Assembly (NCBI RefSeq): GCF_029211165.1
Contig: NZ_JARGEK010000009.1
Span: 1-35,199, forward strand
Length of the DNA stretch: 35,199 nucleotides
Direction: 5' to 3'
Source: Roseisolibacter sp. H3M3-2
GTDB taxonomy: Bacteria; Gemmatimonadota; Gemmatimonadetes; Gemmatimonadales; Gemmatimonadaceae
The translations under genes were made by a program, and so were the position numbers. Under the pieces are notes generated by a model. The model made no database searches. It worked only from the letters and a program-made list of their open reading frames with translations, and was not told the origin of the DNA. Numbering within the stretch: position 1 is the first letter of the stretch; each line of letters starts with the position of its first letter. Shown piece after piece: positions 8,785 through 16,908 of this stretch.

Positions 8785-8867
8785 GCGGGCTGCGGGCTGC
8801 GGGCTGCGGTCTGCGGTCTGCGGGTTCGTTCGATCCGCAGTCCGCAGCCCGCAGTCCGCAGCCCGCC
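8785..8867. repeat. Inverted heptamer array B
   Basis: The left half has five to six copies of CGGGCTG/CGGTCTG. After a loop beginning GTTCGTTCGAT, the right half has four to five copies of CCGCAGT/CCGCAGC. The halves are complementary with a few mismatches (arms of about 33 bp). It lies between two minus-strand genes, after the lipoprotein stop (8876) and upstream of the 285-aa gene. Confidence 0.88.
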
Positions 8868-8875
8868 GCGTGCCT

Positions 8876-10015
8876 TCAGATGCCGCCGAGCGTCACGTCC
8901 AGCTGTCGGTTGAGCCCATCGACGATCGCCTGCGGCAGCGGGAACGCCGCCACCAGCGCGGCGACCGGGTCGCCGGACGCGGGGCGCCCCGCCTCGCGCA
9001 GGTAGAATCGCGCGTACCCCGCCGCCAGCGTCGGCGCGAGGCGCTGCAGGAGCAGCAGCCCGCCGCGCACCTGCGCGCTGCTGACCAGGCGGTCGGCCGC
9101 CCCCTCGCGCTGCTGCGCCGGCGTCACGTTGTCGCCCACGACGCTCCCCGCCACGCCGCCCACTAGCTCGTGCACCGCCGCGTACGTCACGTCGGCGGCG
9201 TCGGCGGCGCGCGCCGGGAAGCCGACGGTCACCACGTTGCCGCTGCGGGTGCCCGTGGTCTGCGTGCGCCCCTCGCCCCCGAGCGCGACGCTCAGCAGCA
9301 GCTGCCCGTCGCGCTGCTGCGTGTTCGTGAGGAAGCGCTGCAGCGCCGGGCGCGCCACGCGCTGCCACACCGAGTCGGCGGCCGCCAGCGCCGGCGAGCG
9401 GTCGCGCTGCGCGTCCAGCCACCACCGGTGGTGGAAGCGCGTCGACTCGTCGTCGAGCGCGTTCACGAACAGCCGCAGCCACTCGCGCTCGGCCGCCGAC
9501 CGGAAAGTGTTGGCGAAGAACGCGATCGCCTGCGCGGTGCGCTGGTCGCCCGCGCGCTGCGGGTCGCCATTGGCCTGGATGAACGCCGACGCGGCGCCCT
9601 TGAGGTCGGCCCACGACGGGAACGACAGCGCCAGGAACTGCGCGCCGAGCGCGAGCTGCGGGCTCGTCGCGAGCCGCTGGCGCAGCCGGTCGCGCTCGGC
9701 GTCGAGCTGCGTCGTCACGTTCGCCGCGCCGCGCGCCGCCTGCAGCTCGGCGCGGTAGCCGCGCTTGAAGATCGGCACCTGCGCCGTGTCGTCGACGAGC
9801 ATCGCGAAGCCGTGGAGCCACAGGTCCACGTGCTCCAGCGTGCGCGTGGGCCAGACGGCGGCCGGCTGCGCCGCGGCGCCGGCGGAGCCGGAGGCGCCGG
9901 ACGACGGGGTCGGCGCAGTCTCGGGGGCGGCCCCGCCGCCGCAGGCGGCGAGCAGCAGCGCCGTCGCGGCGACGAGCGGGGCCCGGAAGCGGAGGGTCGC
10001 GTGCGGTCGGGTCAT
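8876..10015 (-). CDS. Hypothetical lipoprotein, 379 aa
   Basis: Residues 1-25 form a lipoprotein signal peptide (basic n-region, hydrophobic core, lipobox L22-A-A-C25). A Gly/Ala/Ser/Pro linker follows to about residue 50. The rest is a predicted helical globular domain with many Gln, Arg and Trp residues (TLEHVDLWLHGFAMLVDD, SFPSWADLKGAASAF). A segment AAVHELVGGVAGSVVGDN resembles a degenerate HExxH metallopeptidase helix, but the second His is absent, so I do not propose peptidase activity. The start is the ATG at 10013-10015, 40 nt after the cytochrome stop on the same strand, so it may be the last gene of that operon. The function is unknown; it was possibly recruited with the cytochrome to the outer face of the membrane. 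Confidence 0.75.
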   Translation of the reverse strand: MTRPHATLRFRAPLVAATALLLAACGGGAAPETAPTPSSGASGSAGAAAQPAAVWPTRTLEHVDLWLHGFAMLVDDTAQVPIFKRGYRAELQAARGAANVTTQLDAERDRLRQRLATSPQLALGAQFLALSFPSWADLKGAASAFIQANGDPQRAGDQRTAQAIAFFANTFRSAAEREWLRLFVNALDDESTRFHHRWWLDAQRDRSPALAAADSVWQRVARPALQRFLTNTQQRDGQLLLSVALGGEGRTQTTGTRSGNVVTVGFPARAADAADVTYAAVHELVGGVAGSVVGDNVTPAQQREGAADRLVSSAQVRGGLLLLQRLAPTLAAGYARFYLREAGRPASGDPVAALVAAFPLPQAIVDGLNRQLDVTLGGI

Positions 10016-10055
10016 GCGAGTCGGGATCGCGAGAACCGTGCGCCGGCCGCGACGG

Positions 10056-10784
10056 CTACGGCGCCTGGGGAACGGTGGGGCGGGGAACGGGAGTCGCGGG
10101 CGGGACGGCCGGCGGCGGGACGGCGGTGTCGGGCGGCGCCCCCTCCGGCTGCACCGCCCCTGGGCGCGACAGCGTCCACACGAACGCCGTCAGCCGCGCG
10201 AGCTGCGCCGCGTCGAGCTGGCCGCCGTACGCCGGCATGCGCACCGAGAAGCCGCCCTTCGGCGGGGCGACGCCGCGCTCGATCACGGCGCGGATCGCCG
10301 CCCGCGTCCCGCCGTGCAGCCAGACCGAGTCGCGCAGGTCGGGGCCGAGCCGCTCGACCCCCTCGCCGGCCGCGCCGTGGCACCCGGCGCAGCGTCCCGC
10401 GCCCCGCCACAGGGTGTCGCCGGCCGCCGAGTCGGCCGCGGCGACCAGCAGCGCCTCGACGTCGAGCGGGGCGGCGGAGTCGGTCGCTGTGCCGTCGACC
10501 AGCCCGGGGAACGCCCCCGCGAGGGTGTCGGCCTCCGCGGAGTCGGCGGCGGCCGCGGCCGGCGCGTCGGGGTCGAGGGGGCGGCGCTCGCGCTGCTGCA
10601 CCCCGGGCACCAGCCCGAGCCACGCCGCCGACGCGCCGGCGCCCGCCGCGCGCAGCGCCAGCGCGCCGACCGCGACCACCCAGCGCGGGACGCCGCCGCG
10701 GCGCTTCCCGCGCCCGCCGGCCGAGGGGGTCCCGGCCGGCCGGCCGCCGGAGCGTCCGCCCTTCGAGCCGCCGCGACGCGCCAC
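10056..10784 (-). CDS. Membrane-anchored mono-heme c-type cytochrome
   Basis: This 242-residue protein starts at GTG 10782-10784 with a strong Shine-Dalgarno GGAGG nine nt upstream, inside the 3' end of the preceding gene. A longer open frame to 10922 exists, but it overlaps that gene and has no ribosome site. A basic N-terminus (residues 1-34, rich in Gly, Arg and Lys) precedes one membrane helix (about 35-60), so the rest should lie outside the membrane. The heme motif CAGCH is at 132-136 (His136 as axial ligand), and the likely distal ligand Met183 sits in RMPAYGG, as in class I cytochromes such as CccA or cbb3-type subunits. Pro-rich ends flank the domain. It is an electron carrier; its partner is unknown. 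Confidence 0.85.
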   Translation of the reverse strand: MARRGGSKGGRSGGRPAGTPSAGGRGKRRGGVPRWVVAVGALALRAAGAGASAAWLGLVPGVQQRERRPLDPDAPAAAAADSAEADTLAGAFPGLVDGTATDSAAPLDVEALLVAAADSAAGDTLWRGAGRCAGCHGAAGEGVERLGPDLRDSVWLHGGTRAAIRAVIERGVAPPKGGFSVRMPAYGGQLDAAQLARLTAFVWTLSRPGAVQPEGAPPDTAVPPPAVPPATPVPRPTVPQAP

Positions 10785-10789
10785 GGGCG

Positions 10790-11665
10790 TCAGCCTCCGG
10801 GCGGGGTGCTCCCAGAGCCCGTCGGGCCAGCGCCCGTCGGCGCCGCCCCTGTCGGCGCGGCGTCCATCGCCCGGCCGCAGGTCACGCAGTAGCGCCAGCC
10901 GACCTCGAGCTCCGTGCTGCACGCCGGGCAGCGCACGACGGTCACGTTCTGCCCGCAGTAGGGGCAGAAGGTCACCGGCCGCCCCTCGGGGAGCGCGTGC
11001 CCGCAGTACTGGCAGCGCCCGCCGGTCACGGCGGCGGCGGGGCGGGTGGGGAAGGGCATGGACGCGGAGGGGTCGGATGCCAGGGGCGCGGCCTGTGGAG
11101 GCGCCGGCGGGGGCGCCGGGCGGTCGGCAACGCTAGCGGCCGCCGCCGCGGGTGCCAAGGGGGGCGTCACGGGCTCCTGCGACCCGAACGGCGACCCGAC
11201 GCCGGACCCGTACCCCGACCCGGACGACGACCCGCCGAACGCGCCGGTGGCGAACGGCGAGTCGGCGGACGGAGCGGGCGGCGGCGGTGGCGGCACGACC
11301 GGGGGGATGGGCACGGGCGGCGGGGCCTGCCCGAGCAGCGCCGACAGCGGCTCGCCGGCCAGCCCGGCGGGGGCGTCGGCGAAGCGGCGGAGCGGGTCCT
11401 CGTCCCCCGGCCGTTCCAGCCCCGCGCGGGCGGCGTCCCGGACGACGGGCTCCGTGATCAGGTAGCCGCGCTCCCCGGCCGCCAGCCGGAGGAGGGCCCG
11501 GTCGTACTGCTGGATCGTGTCGAAGCCGAGCGCCCGCCGGTGGAGCCGGTACGGCACGAGCTGCTGCGACAGGTCGCCGACGGTGAACCGCTGGCGAAGA
11601 AGGTGGGGCGCCTCGCCGCGCAGCGTCTCGACGAGGTGCCGGTAGAGCCGATCGAGGTCGTCCAT
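10790..11665 (-). CDS. Double zinc-ribbon protein, 291 aa
   Basis: The N-terminal 85 residues form a helical domain (MDDLDRLYRHLVETLRGEAP, then RGYLITEPVVRDAARAG). A Pro/Gly/Ser-rich linker follows (about 113-215), then two tandem zinc ribbons: Cys218-X2-Cys221 with Cys234-X2-Cys237, and Cys246-X2-Cys249 with Cys260-X2-Cys263. The start is the ATG at 11663-11665, with GGAG five nt upstream; an in-frame upstream start at 11701 has no ribosome site. The stop lies only 5 nt before the cytochrome GTG, so the two are translationally linked. The function is unknown; double zinc ribbons of this kind often act as protein-interaction modules. There is no membrane helix. Confidence 0.8.
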   Translation of the reverse strand: MDDLDRLYRHLVETLRGEAPHLLRQRFTVGDLSQQLVPYRLHRRALGFDTIQQYDRALLRLAAGERGYLITEPVVRDAARAGLERPGDEDPLRRFADAPAGLAGEPLSALLGQAPPPVPIPPVVPPPPPPAPSADSPFATGAFGGSSSGSGYGSGVGSPFGSQEPVTPPLAPAAAAASVADRPAPPPAPPQAAPLASDPSASMPFPTRPAAAVTGGRCQYCGHALPEGRPVTFCPYCGQNVTVVRCPACSTELEVGWRYCVTCGRAMDAAPTGAAPTGAGPTGSGSTPPGG

Positions 11666-11714
11666 GGGCGCTCCGGTTGGGGGCGGCGCCTCGTACACCA
11701 CGACCCGTGCCGCG

Positions 11715-11891
11715 CTATCTGTCGGACTCGGCCGTGGCGCGGTCGACCCCGCCGTACTTCCCCCGGGCGGCCCCGCCGACGTTGTCGAGCATGCGCTCGT
11801 AGACCGGGCGCTCGTGGACGCGGGCGTCCTTGAACCCCATCGAGTAGCCGAGCAGGCACCCGACGGCCAGGATGAGCAGGCTCTTCTTCAT
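11715..11891 (-). CDS. Small single-pass membrane protein, 58 aa
   Basis: It starts MKKSLLILAVGCLLGYSMGF at the ATG 11889-11891. Residues 4-20 form one hydrophobic segment that can be a signal anchor; the Cys13 context (AVGC) is only a marginal lipobox. The remaining 38 residues are charged (VHERPVYERMLDNVGG, RATAESDR). An upstream extension to 11942 is Pro/Gly-rich and less likely. It is 49 nt upstream of the zinc-ribbon gene on the same strand and may be part of that operon. I do not recognise a family. Confidence 0.5.
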   Translation of the reverse strand: MKKSLLILAVGCLLGYSMGFKDARVHERPVYERMLDNVGGAARGKYGGVDRATAESDR

Positions 11892-11969
11892 GACCGGGGG
11901 ACGCCCGCCGGCCGGGCCGGGCAACGCCTGGGGCCCGCTCAAAGCGTCACGCCCCGGGCCCGCCGCCGC

Positions 11970-12599
11970 TCAGCGGCCGGCCGGGAGCCGGGGGAAGGCC
12001 GGCGCCGGGCGGAACGTCGCCGCCTCGGGGAAGGGCTCCAGCTGTCCCTTGAGCGCCGCCTTCCCGCGCTGCGCCGCCACCCACGCGTCGAACCCCGAGG
12101 GGACCAGCCCGTCCGACTGCGTCTGCTCGGCGGCCGCCCGCGTGGCGAGGAAGTTCGCGTACTCGTTCTGCGGGTGCCCGTTGTGTCCGCGCACCCACCG
12201 CCACTCGCGCTCGTGCGGGCCGAGCGAGTCCACCGCCTCCTGCCACAGCGCGAGGTTCTCGATCGGCCCGGTCTTGCGCGTCCATCCGCGCGACATCCAC
12301 CCGGGCACCCACGACGTCATCCCGTCGACGATGTACTTCGAGTCGCTGGTGAAGACGACGCTGAACGTGTGCCCCTTCCTCGACAGCCCGCGGAACGCCT
12401 CGATCACCGACCGCAGCGCCATGCGGTTGTTCGTCGTGTCCGGCTCGGCGAACCAGTAGTCCCAGCGCAGGATCTCGCCGGTGCGCGGGTGCCGCCACTC
12501 GACCAGCCCGCCGCCGCCGCCGGGCGTGTCGCCCGCCTTGCCGTTCCCGAGGCACGACTCGTCCGCGAACACCGCCACGACGGGGTGCGACGCGCTCAC
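11970..12599 (-). CDS. RNase HI-family protein with degenerate active site
   Basis: This 209-residue protein has the type 1 RNase H fold: VFADESCLGNG (12-20 region), TNNRMALRSVIEAF, FTSDSKYIVDGM, and WVRGHNGHPQNEYANFLA. Compared with E. coli RNase HI, Asp13 and Asp86 keep the first and third metal ligands (Asp10, Asp70). The second (Glu48) is Ala61 and the fourth (Asp134) is Asn149. Both codons are unambiguous (GCG and AAC). Catalysis as in canonical RNase HI is therefore doubtful, and nucleic-acid binding may remain. A C-terminal extension of about 50 residues follows the domain. The start is a GTG at 12597-12599 overlapping the upstream TGA (GTGA), which implies translational coupling to the 73-aa gene. 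Confidence 0.85.
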   Translation of the reverse strand: MSASHPVVAVFADESCLGNGKAGDTPGGGGGLVEWRHPRTGEILRWDYWFAEPDTTNNRMALRSVIEAFRGLSRKGHTFSVVFTSDSKYIVDGMTSWVPGWMSRGWTRKTGPIENLALWQEAVDSLGPHEREWRWVRGHNGHPQNEYANFLATRAAAEQTQSDGLVPSGFDAWVAAQRGKAALKGQLEPFPEAATFRPAPAFPRLPAGR

Positions 12600-12817
12600 T
12601 TCACGACCTCGAAGGCGTCGATCTCGTCGAGGTACAGGTTGAGCCGGTCGCCGGTGGTCGGGTGCGCCGCCTCGATCATCTCGCGTCCGCCGACCAGCCG
12701 CAGCCGCCGCGGCAGGACCACGACCTCGCCCGACCCCGGGCGCTGCACCGCGATCCGGCGGCCGTCGGTGATGGCGCGCTCGAGCGCGTCGTACTGGGCA
12801 GGGGAGAAGTTCGCCAT
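12596..12817 (-). CDS. Small conserved-looking protein, 73 aa
   Basis: It begins MANFSPAQYDALERAITDGR at the ATG 12815-12817 and continues as short beta-like segments (RRIAVQRPGSGEVVVLPRRL, then DRLNLYLDEIDAFEVVK). No membrane helix or cysteines are seen. Its stop overlaps the GTG start of the degenerate RNase H gene by 4 nt, so the two proteins probably work together. A TAGGTT hexamer ends 6 nt before its ATG. The family is unknown to me; a small nucleic-acid-binding fold is possible but unsupported. Confidence 0.65.
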   Translation of the reverse strand: MANFSPAQYDALERAITDGRRIAVQRPGSGEVVVLPRRLRLVGGREMIEAAHPTTGDRLNLYLDEIDAFEVVK

Positions 12818-12823
12818 GGGGGC

Positions 12824-12829
12824 AACCTA
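12824..12829 (-). promoter_or_regulatory. Putative -10 TAGGTT, leaderless promoter
   Basis: The minus strand reads TAGGTTGCCCCCATG: a TAnnTT hexamer six nt before the ATG of the 73-aa gene. It would drive the 73-aa/RNase H pair. Confidence 0.45.
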
Positions 12830-12842
12830 ACAGCGAGCGGAC

Positions 12843-12913
12843 GCTGCGGGCTGCGGCGTGTCGGCTGCGGGCTGCGGGCTGCGGGTTCAGGTCCGCAGTC
12901 CGCAGCCCGCAGC
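12843..12913. repeat. Inverted heptamer array C
   Basis: Left: three exact GCTGCGG copies at 12864-12884, preceded by a partly degenerate copy set from 12843. Loop: GTTCAGGT. Right: 12893-12913, the inverse words with one mismatch over 21 bp. It lies between the M20 peptidase stop (12928) and the promoter of the 73-aa gene, both on minus. Confidence 0.88.
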
Positions 12914-12927
12914 TCCCTGCGCGCCGC

Positions 12928-14097
12928 TCACGCGCACCACGCGGACACCAGCCCCTGCATCACGTCGGTCGCCCGCGCGATCTCGGCCGTCTCCACGTAC
13001 TCCTCCGCCGCGTGCGCCAGCGCGATGTCGCCCGGCCCGAAGCAGATCGCCGGGATCCCCGCCTCGTTCAGCAGCGCGGCGTCGGTCCACGCGCTCATCC
13101 CCGCCACCGGCGCCGACTCCCCGGCCGCGCGCAGCGCCGCGTCGAGCGCGCGCACCAGCGGCGCGTCCGCCGGCACGTCGCTCGGCGGCTGCGCGAAGTC
13201 GAGCGCGACGTCGGCGCGGAACTCCGGGCGACGCGCGCGCACGCGGTCGCACGCCGCCTCGATCTCGCGCTGCGCGCCCGCCGCGCTCTCGCCGGGGATC
13301 GTCCGCCGCTCCAGCCGCAGCACGCACCGGTCGGGGTACGTCGTGAGCCCGATCCCCCCCTCGATCAGCGACGCGTGCAGCGAGCCGCGCCCGAGCAGCC
13401 CGTGCGGCGCGCGCCGCGGCAGCTCGTCGGCGTCGAGCGCGTCGAGCTCCGCCAGCAGCAGTCCCGCGTGGCGGATCGCGTCCACACCGATGTCGTAGCG
13501 GCTCCCGTGCGCCGCGCGGCCGTGCAGCGTCACCGTGTACCACGCGAAGCCGCGGTGCGCCGGCATGATCGCCAGCCGCGTGGGCTCGGTCACCAGCGCG
13601 CCGCCGCACGTCGCGCCGCGCGCGCGCAGCCCGTCCAGCAGCGCGCGCGTGCCGACGCTCTCGTACTCCTCGTCGGCCACCGCCGCCACCAGCACCTCGC
13701 CGCGCAGCGCCCCCGCCGCGTGCGCGCGCGCCGCCGCCGCGCACATCGCCGCCACGCCCCCCTTCATGTCGGTCGCGCCGCGCCCGTACATCCGCCCGCC
13801 GCGTTCCTCGGCGTCGAACGGCGCGTGCACCATCCCTTCCGTCCCCACGACGTCGAGGTGGCCGTTGAGCATCAGCGTCCCCGCGCCCGCCTCCGCGCGC
13901 CCGAGCCGCGCCAGCACGTTGGGGCGCCCCGGCGCCGCCTCCTGCACCTCGACCGCGAACCCCCACCCCGCCAGCACCCCGGCCAGCAGCCGCGCGCACT
14001 CGCCCTCGCCGGGCGCGCCGGGCACCAGCGACGGGTTGCGCGAGTCGACGCGCACGAGGGCGCGCGTGAGGGCGAGGGGGTCGGCGAAGGGGATCAT
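12928..14097 (-). CDS. M20 family peptidase (ArgE/DapE-like amidohydrolase)
   Basis: This 389-residue di-zinc hydrolase belongs to the ArgE/DapE/ACY1 group. Zinc-site motifs are in order: NGHLDVVG (His80, Asp82), GRGATDMKGG (Asp110 bridging), ADEEYES (Glu143 general base, Glu144 ligand), EPT near 171, and a C-terminal His in IALAHAAEEYVE. The dimerisation domain lies between about 180 and 295 (HGRAAHGSRYDIG). It probably removes an acyl group from an N-acylated amino acid such as acetylornithine or succinyl-diaminopimelate; the substrate cannot be fixed from sequence and no arg or dap gene is adjacent. The start is the ATG at 14095-14097. The upstream gap is a 15-bp repeat array (14129-14231). 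Confidence 0.9.
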   Translation of the reverse strand: MIPFADPLALTRALVRVDSRNPSLVPGAPGEGECARLLAGVLAGWGFAVEVQEAAPGRPNVLARLGRAEAGAGTLMLNGHLDVVGTEGMVHAPFDAEERGGRMYGRGATDMKGGVAAMCAAAARAHAAGALRGEVLVAAVADEEYESVGTRALLDGLRARGATCGGALVTEPTRLAIMPAHRGFAWYTVTLHGRAAHGSRYDIGVDAIRHAGLLLAELDALDADELPRRAPHGLLGRGSLHASLIEGGIGLTTYPDRCVLRLERRTIPGESAAGAQREIEAACDRVRARRPEFRADVALDFAQPPSDVPADAPLVRALDAALRAAGESAPVAGMSAWTDAALLNEAGIPAICFGPGDIALAHAAEEYVETAEIARATDVMQGLVSAWCA

Positions 14098-14128
14098 CCG
14101 AGGTCTGGTGCGCGTGCTCAGAATGGAC

Positions 14129-14231
14129 GGCGGGAGTCGCGACCGCGGGAGTCTACACGGCGGGAGTCGTGACCGCGCACTGCGCCGTTGCGAGTCCCGT
14201 GGTGTCGACTCCCGCCGTGACGACTCCCGCC
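14129..14231. repeat. Inverted 15-bp repeat array G (3 + 3 units)
   Basis: Three 15-bp units start at 14129, 14144 and 14159 (consensus GGCGGGAGTCGYGAC). Three inverted units start at 14187, 14202 and 14217 (consensus GTGWCGACTCCCGCC; the first is degenerate). The unit GGCGGGAGTCGTGAC pairs with the last right unit at 14 of 15 positions. The array occupies nearly the whole gap between the GHMP kinase stop (14233) and the M20 peptidase start (14097), both on minus. Confidence 0.85.
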
Positions 14232-14232
14232 T

Positions 14233-15267
14233 TCATGGATCGTCGATGGGCACGCGCTGCACGACGACCCCCTCCCGGTCCAACACGAAGTCGAGCGGCT
14301 CTCCCAGCGGCCCCACCGCCGCGCGCAGCGCGTCCTCGCGCCCGTCGGCCGACAGCAGCAGCACGCAGCCGCCCCCCGACGCGCCCAGCGCCTTGGCGCC
14401 CAGCGCGCCGGCGCGCGCCCCCGCCGCCACGATGGCGTCGATGCGCGGCGTCGTGATCGACGGGTGCAGCGCGCGCTGGTGCGTCCAGTGCTCGTCGAGC
14501 TGCGCGCCCAGCGCGTCCACGTCGCCGGCGGCCAGCGCGTCGGCCATGCCGGCGGCCAGCGCGCGCATGCGGGCGAGCGCGCGCACCACCCGCGGTTCGC
14601 GCGCGCGGTACGCGTCGAGCACCGCGGTGATCGTGTCGCCCGAGATGCGCGACTCCCCCGTGTACACCACCAGCAGCCGCCGCTCCAGCGCCGACGCCGT
14701 GGCGTCGGCGAGCGCGATCGGGTGCGCGGCCGCCGGCCGCCCGCCCGCCGCCGCGCCGAAGTCGAGGCGCAGCGCGCCGCCGTACGCCGCGGCGTAGTGG
14801 TCCTGGCGCCCGCCCGCGATCCCGGCGTCCTCCACCTCGACCGCGCGGCTCCACTCGGCGAGCGCGTCGCGCGTGGCGGCGTCGGGGGCGCCGGCCGGCA
14901 GCGCCCCCTTCCAGGCCGCGACCGCCGCCGCCAGCGCCACCCCGGCGGCCGACGACCCGCCGAGCCCCGCGCCCACCGGGAAGTCGCTGGCGAGGTCGGC
15001 GCGCGCGACCGTGCCGAGCCCCGCGCGCACCAGCGCGGCGTCGGCCAGCCGCGCGTCCGACGCCCGCCCGGTCGGCGCCCGCTCGGTCGGCGCCGAGGCA
15101 GCGTCGGCGGCGCGCAGCCGCACCGTCGCGCGGCGCGCGATGGCGAGGTTGCAGACGGTCCCGCCCTCCTCGTCGCAGTACGGCGGGACGTCCGTCCACC
15201 CGCCGCCGAAGTCGAGTCGGGCGGGGGCGCGGGCGACGAGCACAGGGGGCTTGGCGGGGGCGGACAT
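14233..15267 (-). CDS. GHMP-family sugar kinase (heptose-7-phosphate kinase/fucokinase-like)
   Basis: This 344-residue ATP-dependent kinase of the galactokinase/homoserine/mevalonate/phosphomevalonate superfamily has the N-terminal motif APARLDFGGGWTDVPPYCDE (14-33), characteristic of HddA-type D-glycero-D-manno-heptose 7-phosphate kinases and bacterial fucokinase-like enzymes. The ATP-binding loop FPVGAGLGGSSAAG lies near residue 100, and the third motif GASGGGCVLLL near 295. HddA enzymes feed GDP-heptose for surface glycans, but no partner gene (gmhA, gmhB, hddC) is adjacent, so the substrate is uncertain. The start is the ATG at 15265-15267; a longer open frame upstream has no support and would overlap the otsA start region. 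CATGTT six nt before the ATG is a near match to the TAnnTT element. Confidence 0.85.
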   Translation of the reverse strand: MSAPAKPPVLVARAPARLDFGGGWTDVPPYCDEEGGTVCNLAIARRATVRLRAADAASAPTERAPTGRASDARLADAALVRAGLGTVARADLASDFPVGAGLGGSSAAGVALAAAVAAWKGALPAGAPDAATRDALAEWSRAVEVEDAGIAGGRQDHYAAAYGGALRLDFGAAAGGRPAAAHPIALADATASALERRLLVVYTGESRISGDTITAVLDAYRAREPRVVRALARMRALAAGMADALAAGDVDALGAQLDEHWTHQRALHPSITTPRIDAIVAAGARAGALGAKALGASGGGCVLLLSADGREDALRAAVGPLGEPLDFVLDREGVVVQRVPIDDP

Positions 15268-15376
15268 GCGCGCAACATGCACCAGCGCCGCGCGGCCGTC
15301 ACGGGCGTCCCCGCGGGCCCCGGGCGCCCCGCCGCGCGGGCCGTTGGGGGCACGCGCATTGCCTTTTGTTCGGGCG

Positions 15377-16908
15377 ATGTCCCAATCGATCGAAGGCCCC
15401 CTCGACGGTCGCACGCTCATCCTGGTGTCCAACCGGGAGCCGTACGAGCACGTGCACGGCGAGGACGGGGTGCAGCTGCGCCGGCCCCCGGGCGGACTCG
15501 TCTCGGCGCTCGACCCGACGCTGCAGCGGACGCACGGCACCTGGGTGGCCTGGGGCTCCGGCACCGCCGACCGCGAGACCGCCGACGCCGACGGCCGCCT
15601 CCAGGTGCCGCCCGAGTCGCCGGCGTACACGCTCCGCCGCGTCTGGCTCGACGACGCCGACGTCGAGGGCTTCTACCTCGGCTTCGCCAACAGCGCGCTG
15701 TGGCCGCTCTGCCACCTGCTGCTGCAGCACTACGAGTACCGCGCCGAGCACTGGGAGCGCTACCACGCGGTCAACGCGCGCTTCGCCGAGGCCGCGGCCG
15801 AGGAGGTCGCGCGCGCGCCGGGCGAGCCGGTGGTGTGGATCCAGGACTACCACTTCGCCGTCGCCCCGTCGCTGCTGCGGCGGCGCCTCGCGGCCCGCGG
15901 GGAGCGCGCGTTCATCCACCAGTTCTGGCACATCCCCTTCCCGCCGCCCGACATCCTCCGCCTGCTGCCGACCGACGTGCAGCAGTCGGTGCTGCGCGGG
16001 CTGCTCGGCAACGACCTGCTCGAGTTCCACACCGACCGCCACGCCATGAACTTCATGGACTGCGTGGCGGCCGTGCTCCCCGACGCCGAGGTGCGGCGCG
16101 AGCACCGGCGCATCCGCGTCGACGGGCGCGCCGTGCGCGTCGGCACCTTCCCGATCAGCATCGACGTCGAGCGCTTCGAGGGGCTGGCGCTGCACCCGGA
16201 CGCCGAGCGCCGCGCCGCCGAGCTGCGCGCGCAGTACGCCTCCGACAGCTGCGCGCTCGGCGTCAGCGTCGACCGCATCGACTACACGAAGGGGATCCCC
16301 GAGCGGCTGCGCGCGCTCGACCTGCTGTGGCAGGAGGCGCCCGAGCTGCGCGGCTGCCTGACCTTCCTGTTCGTCGCCACGCCGTCGCGCAGCGAGATCG
16401 CCGCCTACAAGGCGCTCGAGGACGAGGTCACGGCGTCGGTCGACGCGATCAACGCGCGCTGGGGGACGCCCGACTGGACGCCGATCGTGCTGCTGCGCCA
16501 GAACACGGGCGCCGAGGAGCTGGCGGCGATCTACCGTGCGGGCGACCTGTGCCTCGTGTCGTCGCTGCAGGACGGGATGAACCTGGTGGCCAAGGAGTTC
16601 GTCGCCTGCAACGTCGACGAGCAGGGCGTGCTCGTGCTGAGCCGCCTCACCGGTGCCGCCGAGGAGATCGAGGGCGCGGTGCTGGTCAACCCGTTCAACG
16701 TGGACGGCATGGTGCAGGGGCTGCGCGAGGCGATCCGCATGCCGATGGCGGAGCGGCAGGAGCGCATGCACGCGATGCGCGAGCGCCTGCGCCGCGCCAC
16801 CATCTTCGACTGGCTGGCGGCGATCCTGGCGCGCGTCGACCAGCTCGCCCCCGACCCGGCCAACCCGGCCGGCCCGTCGGCGTCGTCCCGGCCGCCGACG
16901 CGCGGTGA
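15377..16908 (+). CDS. otsA: Trehalose-6-phosphate synthase OtsA, 3' end frameshifted
   Basis: This GT20 glycosyltransferase transfers glucose from UDP- (or ADP/GDP-) glucose to glucose-6-phosphate. Clear motifs: LVSNREPYEH (16-25), WIQDYHFAVAP, HQFWHIPFPPPDILR, EFHTDRHAMNF, SVDRIDYTKGIPERL and SSLQDGMNLVAKEF. The core runs in frame 2 from the ATG 15377-15379 to about 16870. That frame then has no stop until 18679 because it crosses otsB out of phase. Frame 1 ends at TGA 16906-16908, overlapping the otsB GTG. Adding one C near 16872 gives AGPVGVVPAADAR-stop at exactly that point. I therefore infer a one-base deletion or error near the 3' end, after the catalytic region. TTTGTT lies six nt before the ATG. 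Confidence 0.9.

Noticed and set aside
8785-8867. Tandem repeats considered as a CRISPR array
   Set aside because: Units are 7 bp with no unique spacers, the two halves are inverted, and no cas gene is present.
10785-10922. Longer start for the cytochrome c gene at 10922
   Set aside because: It overlaps the zinc-ribbon gene by 133 nt and lacks a ribosome site, whereas the GTG at 10784 has GGAGG at good spacing.
16860-16908. Programmed -1 ribosomal frameshift at the otsA end
   Set aside because: No slippery X-XXY-YYZ heptamer or downstream stimulator is evident; a one-base sequence error or mutation is simpler.
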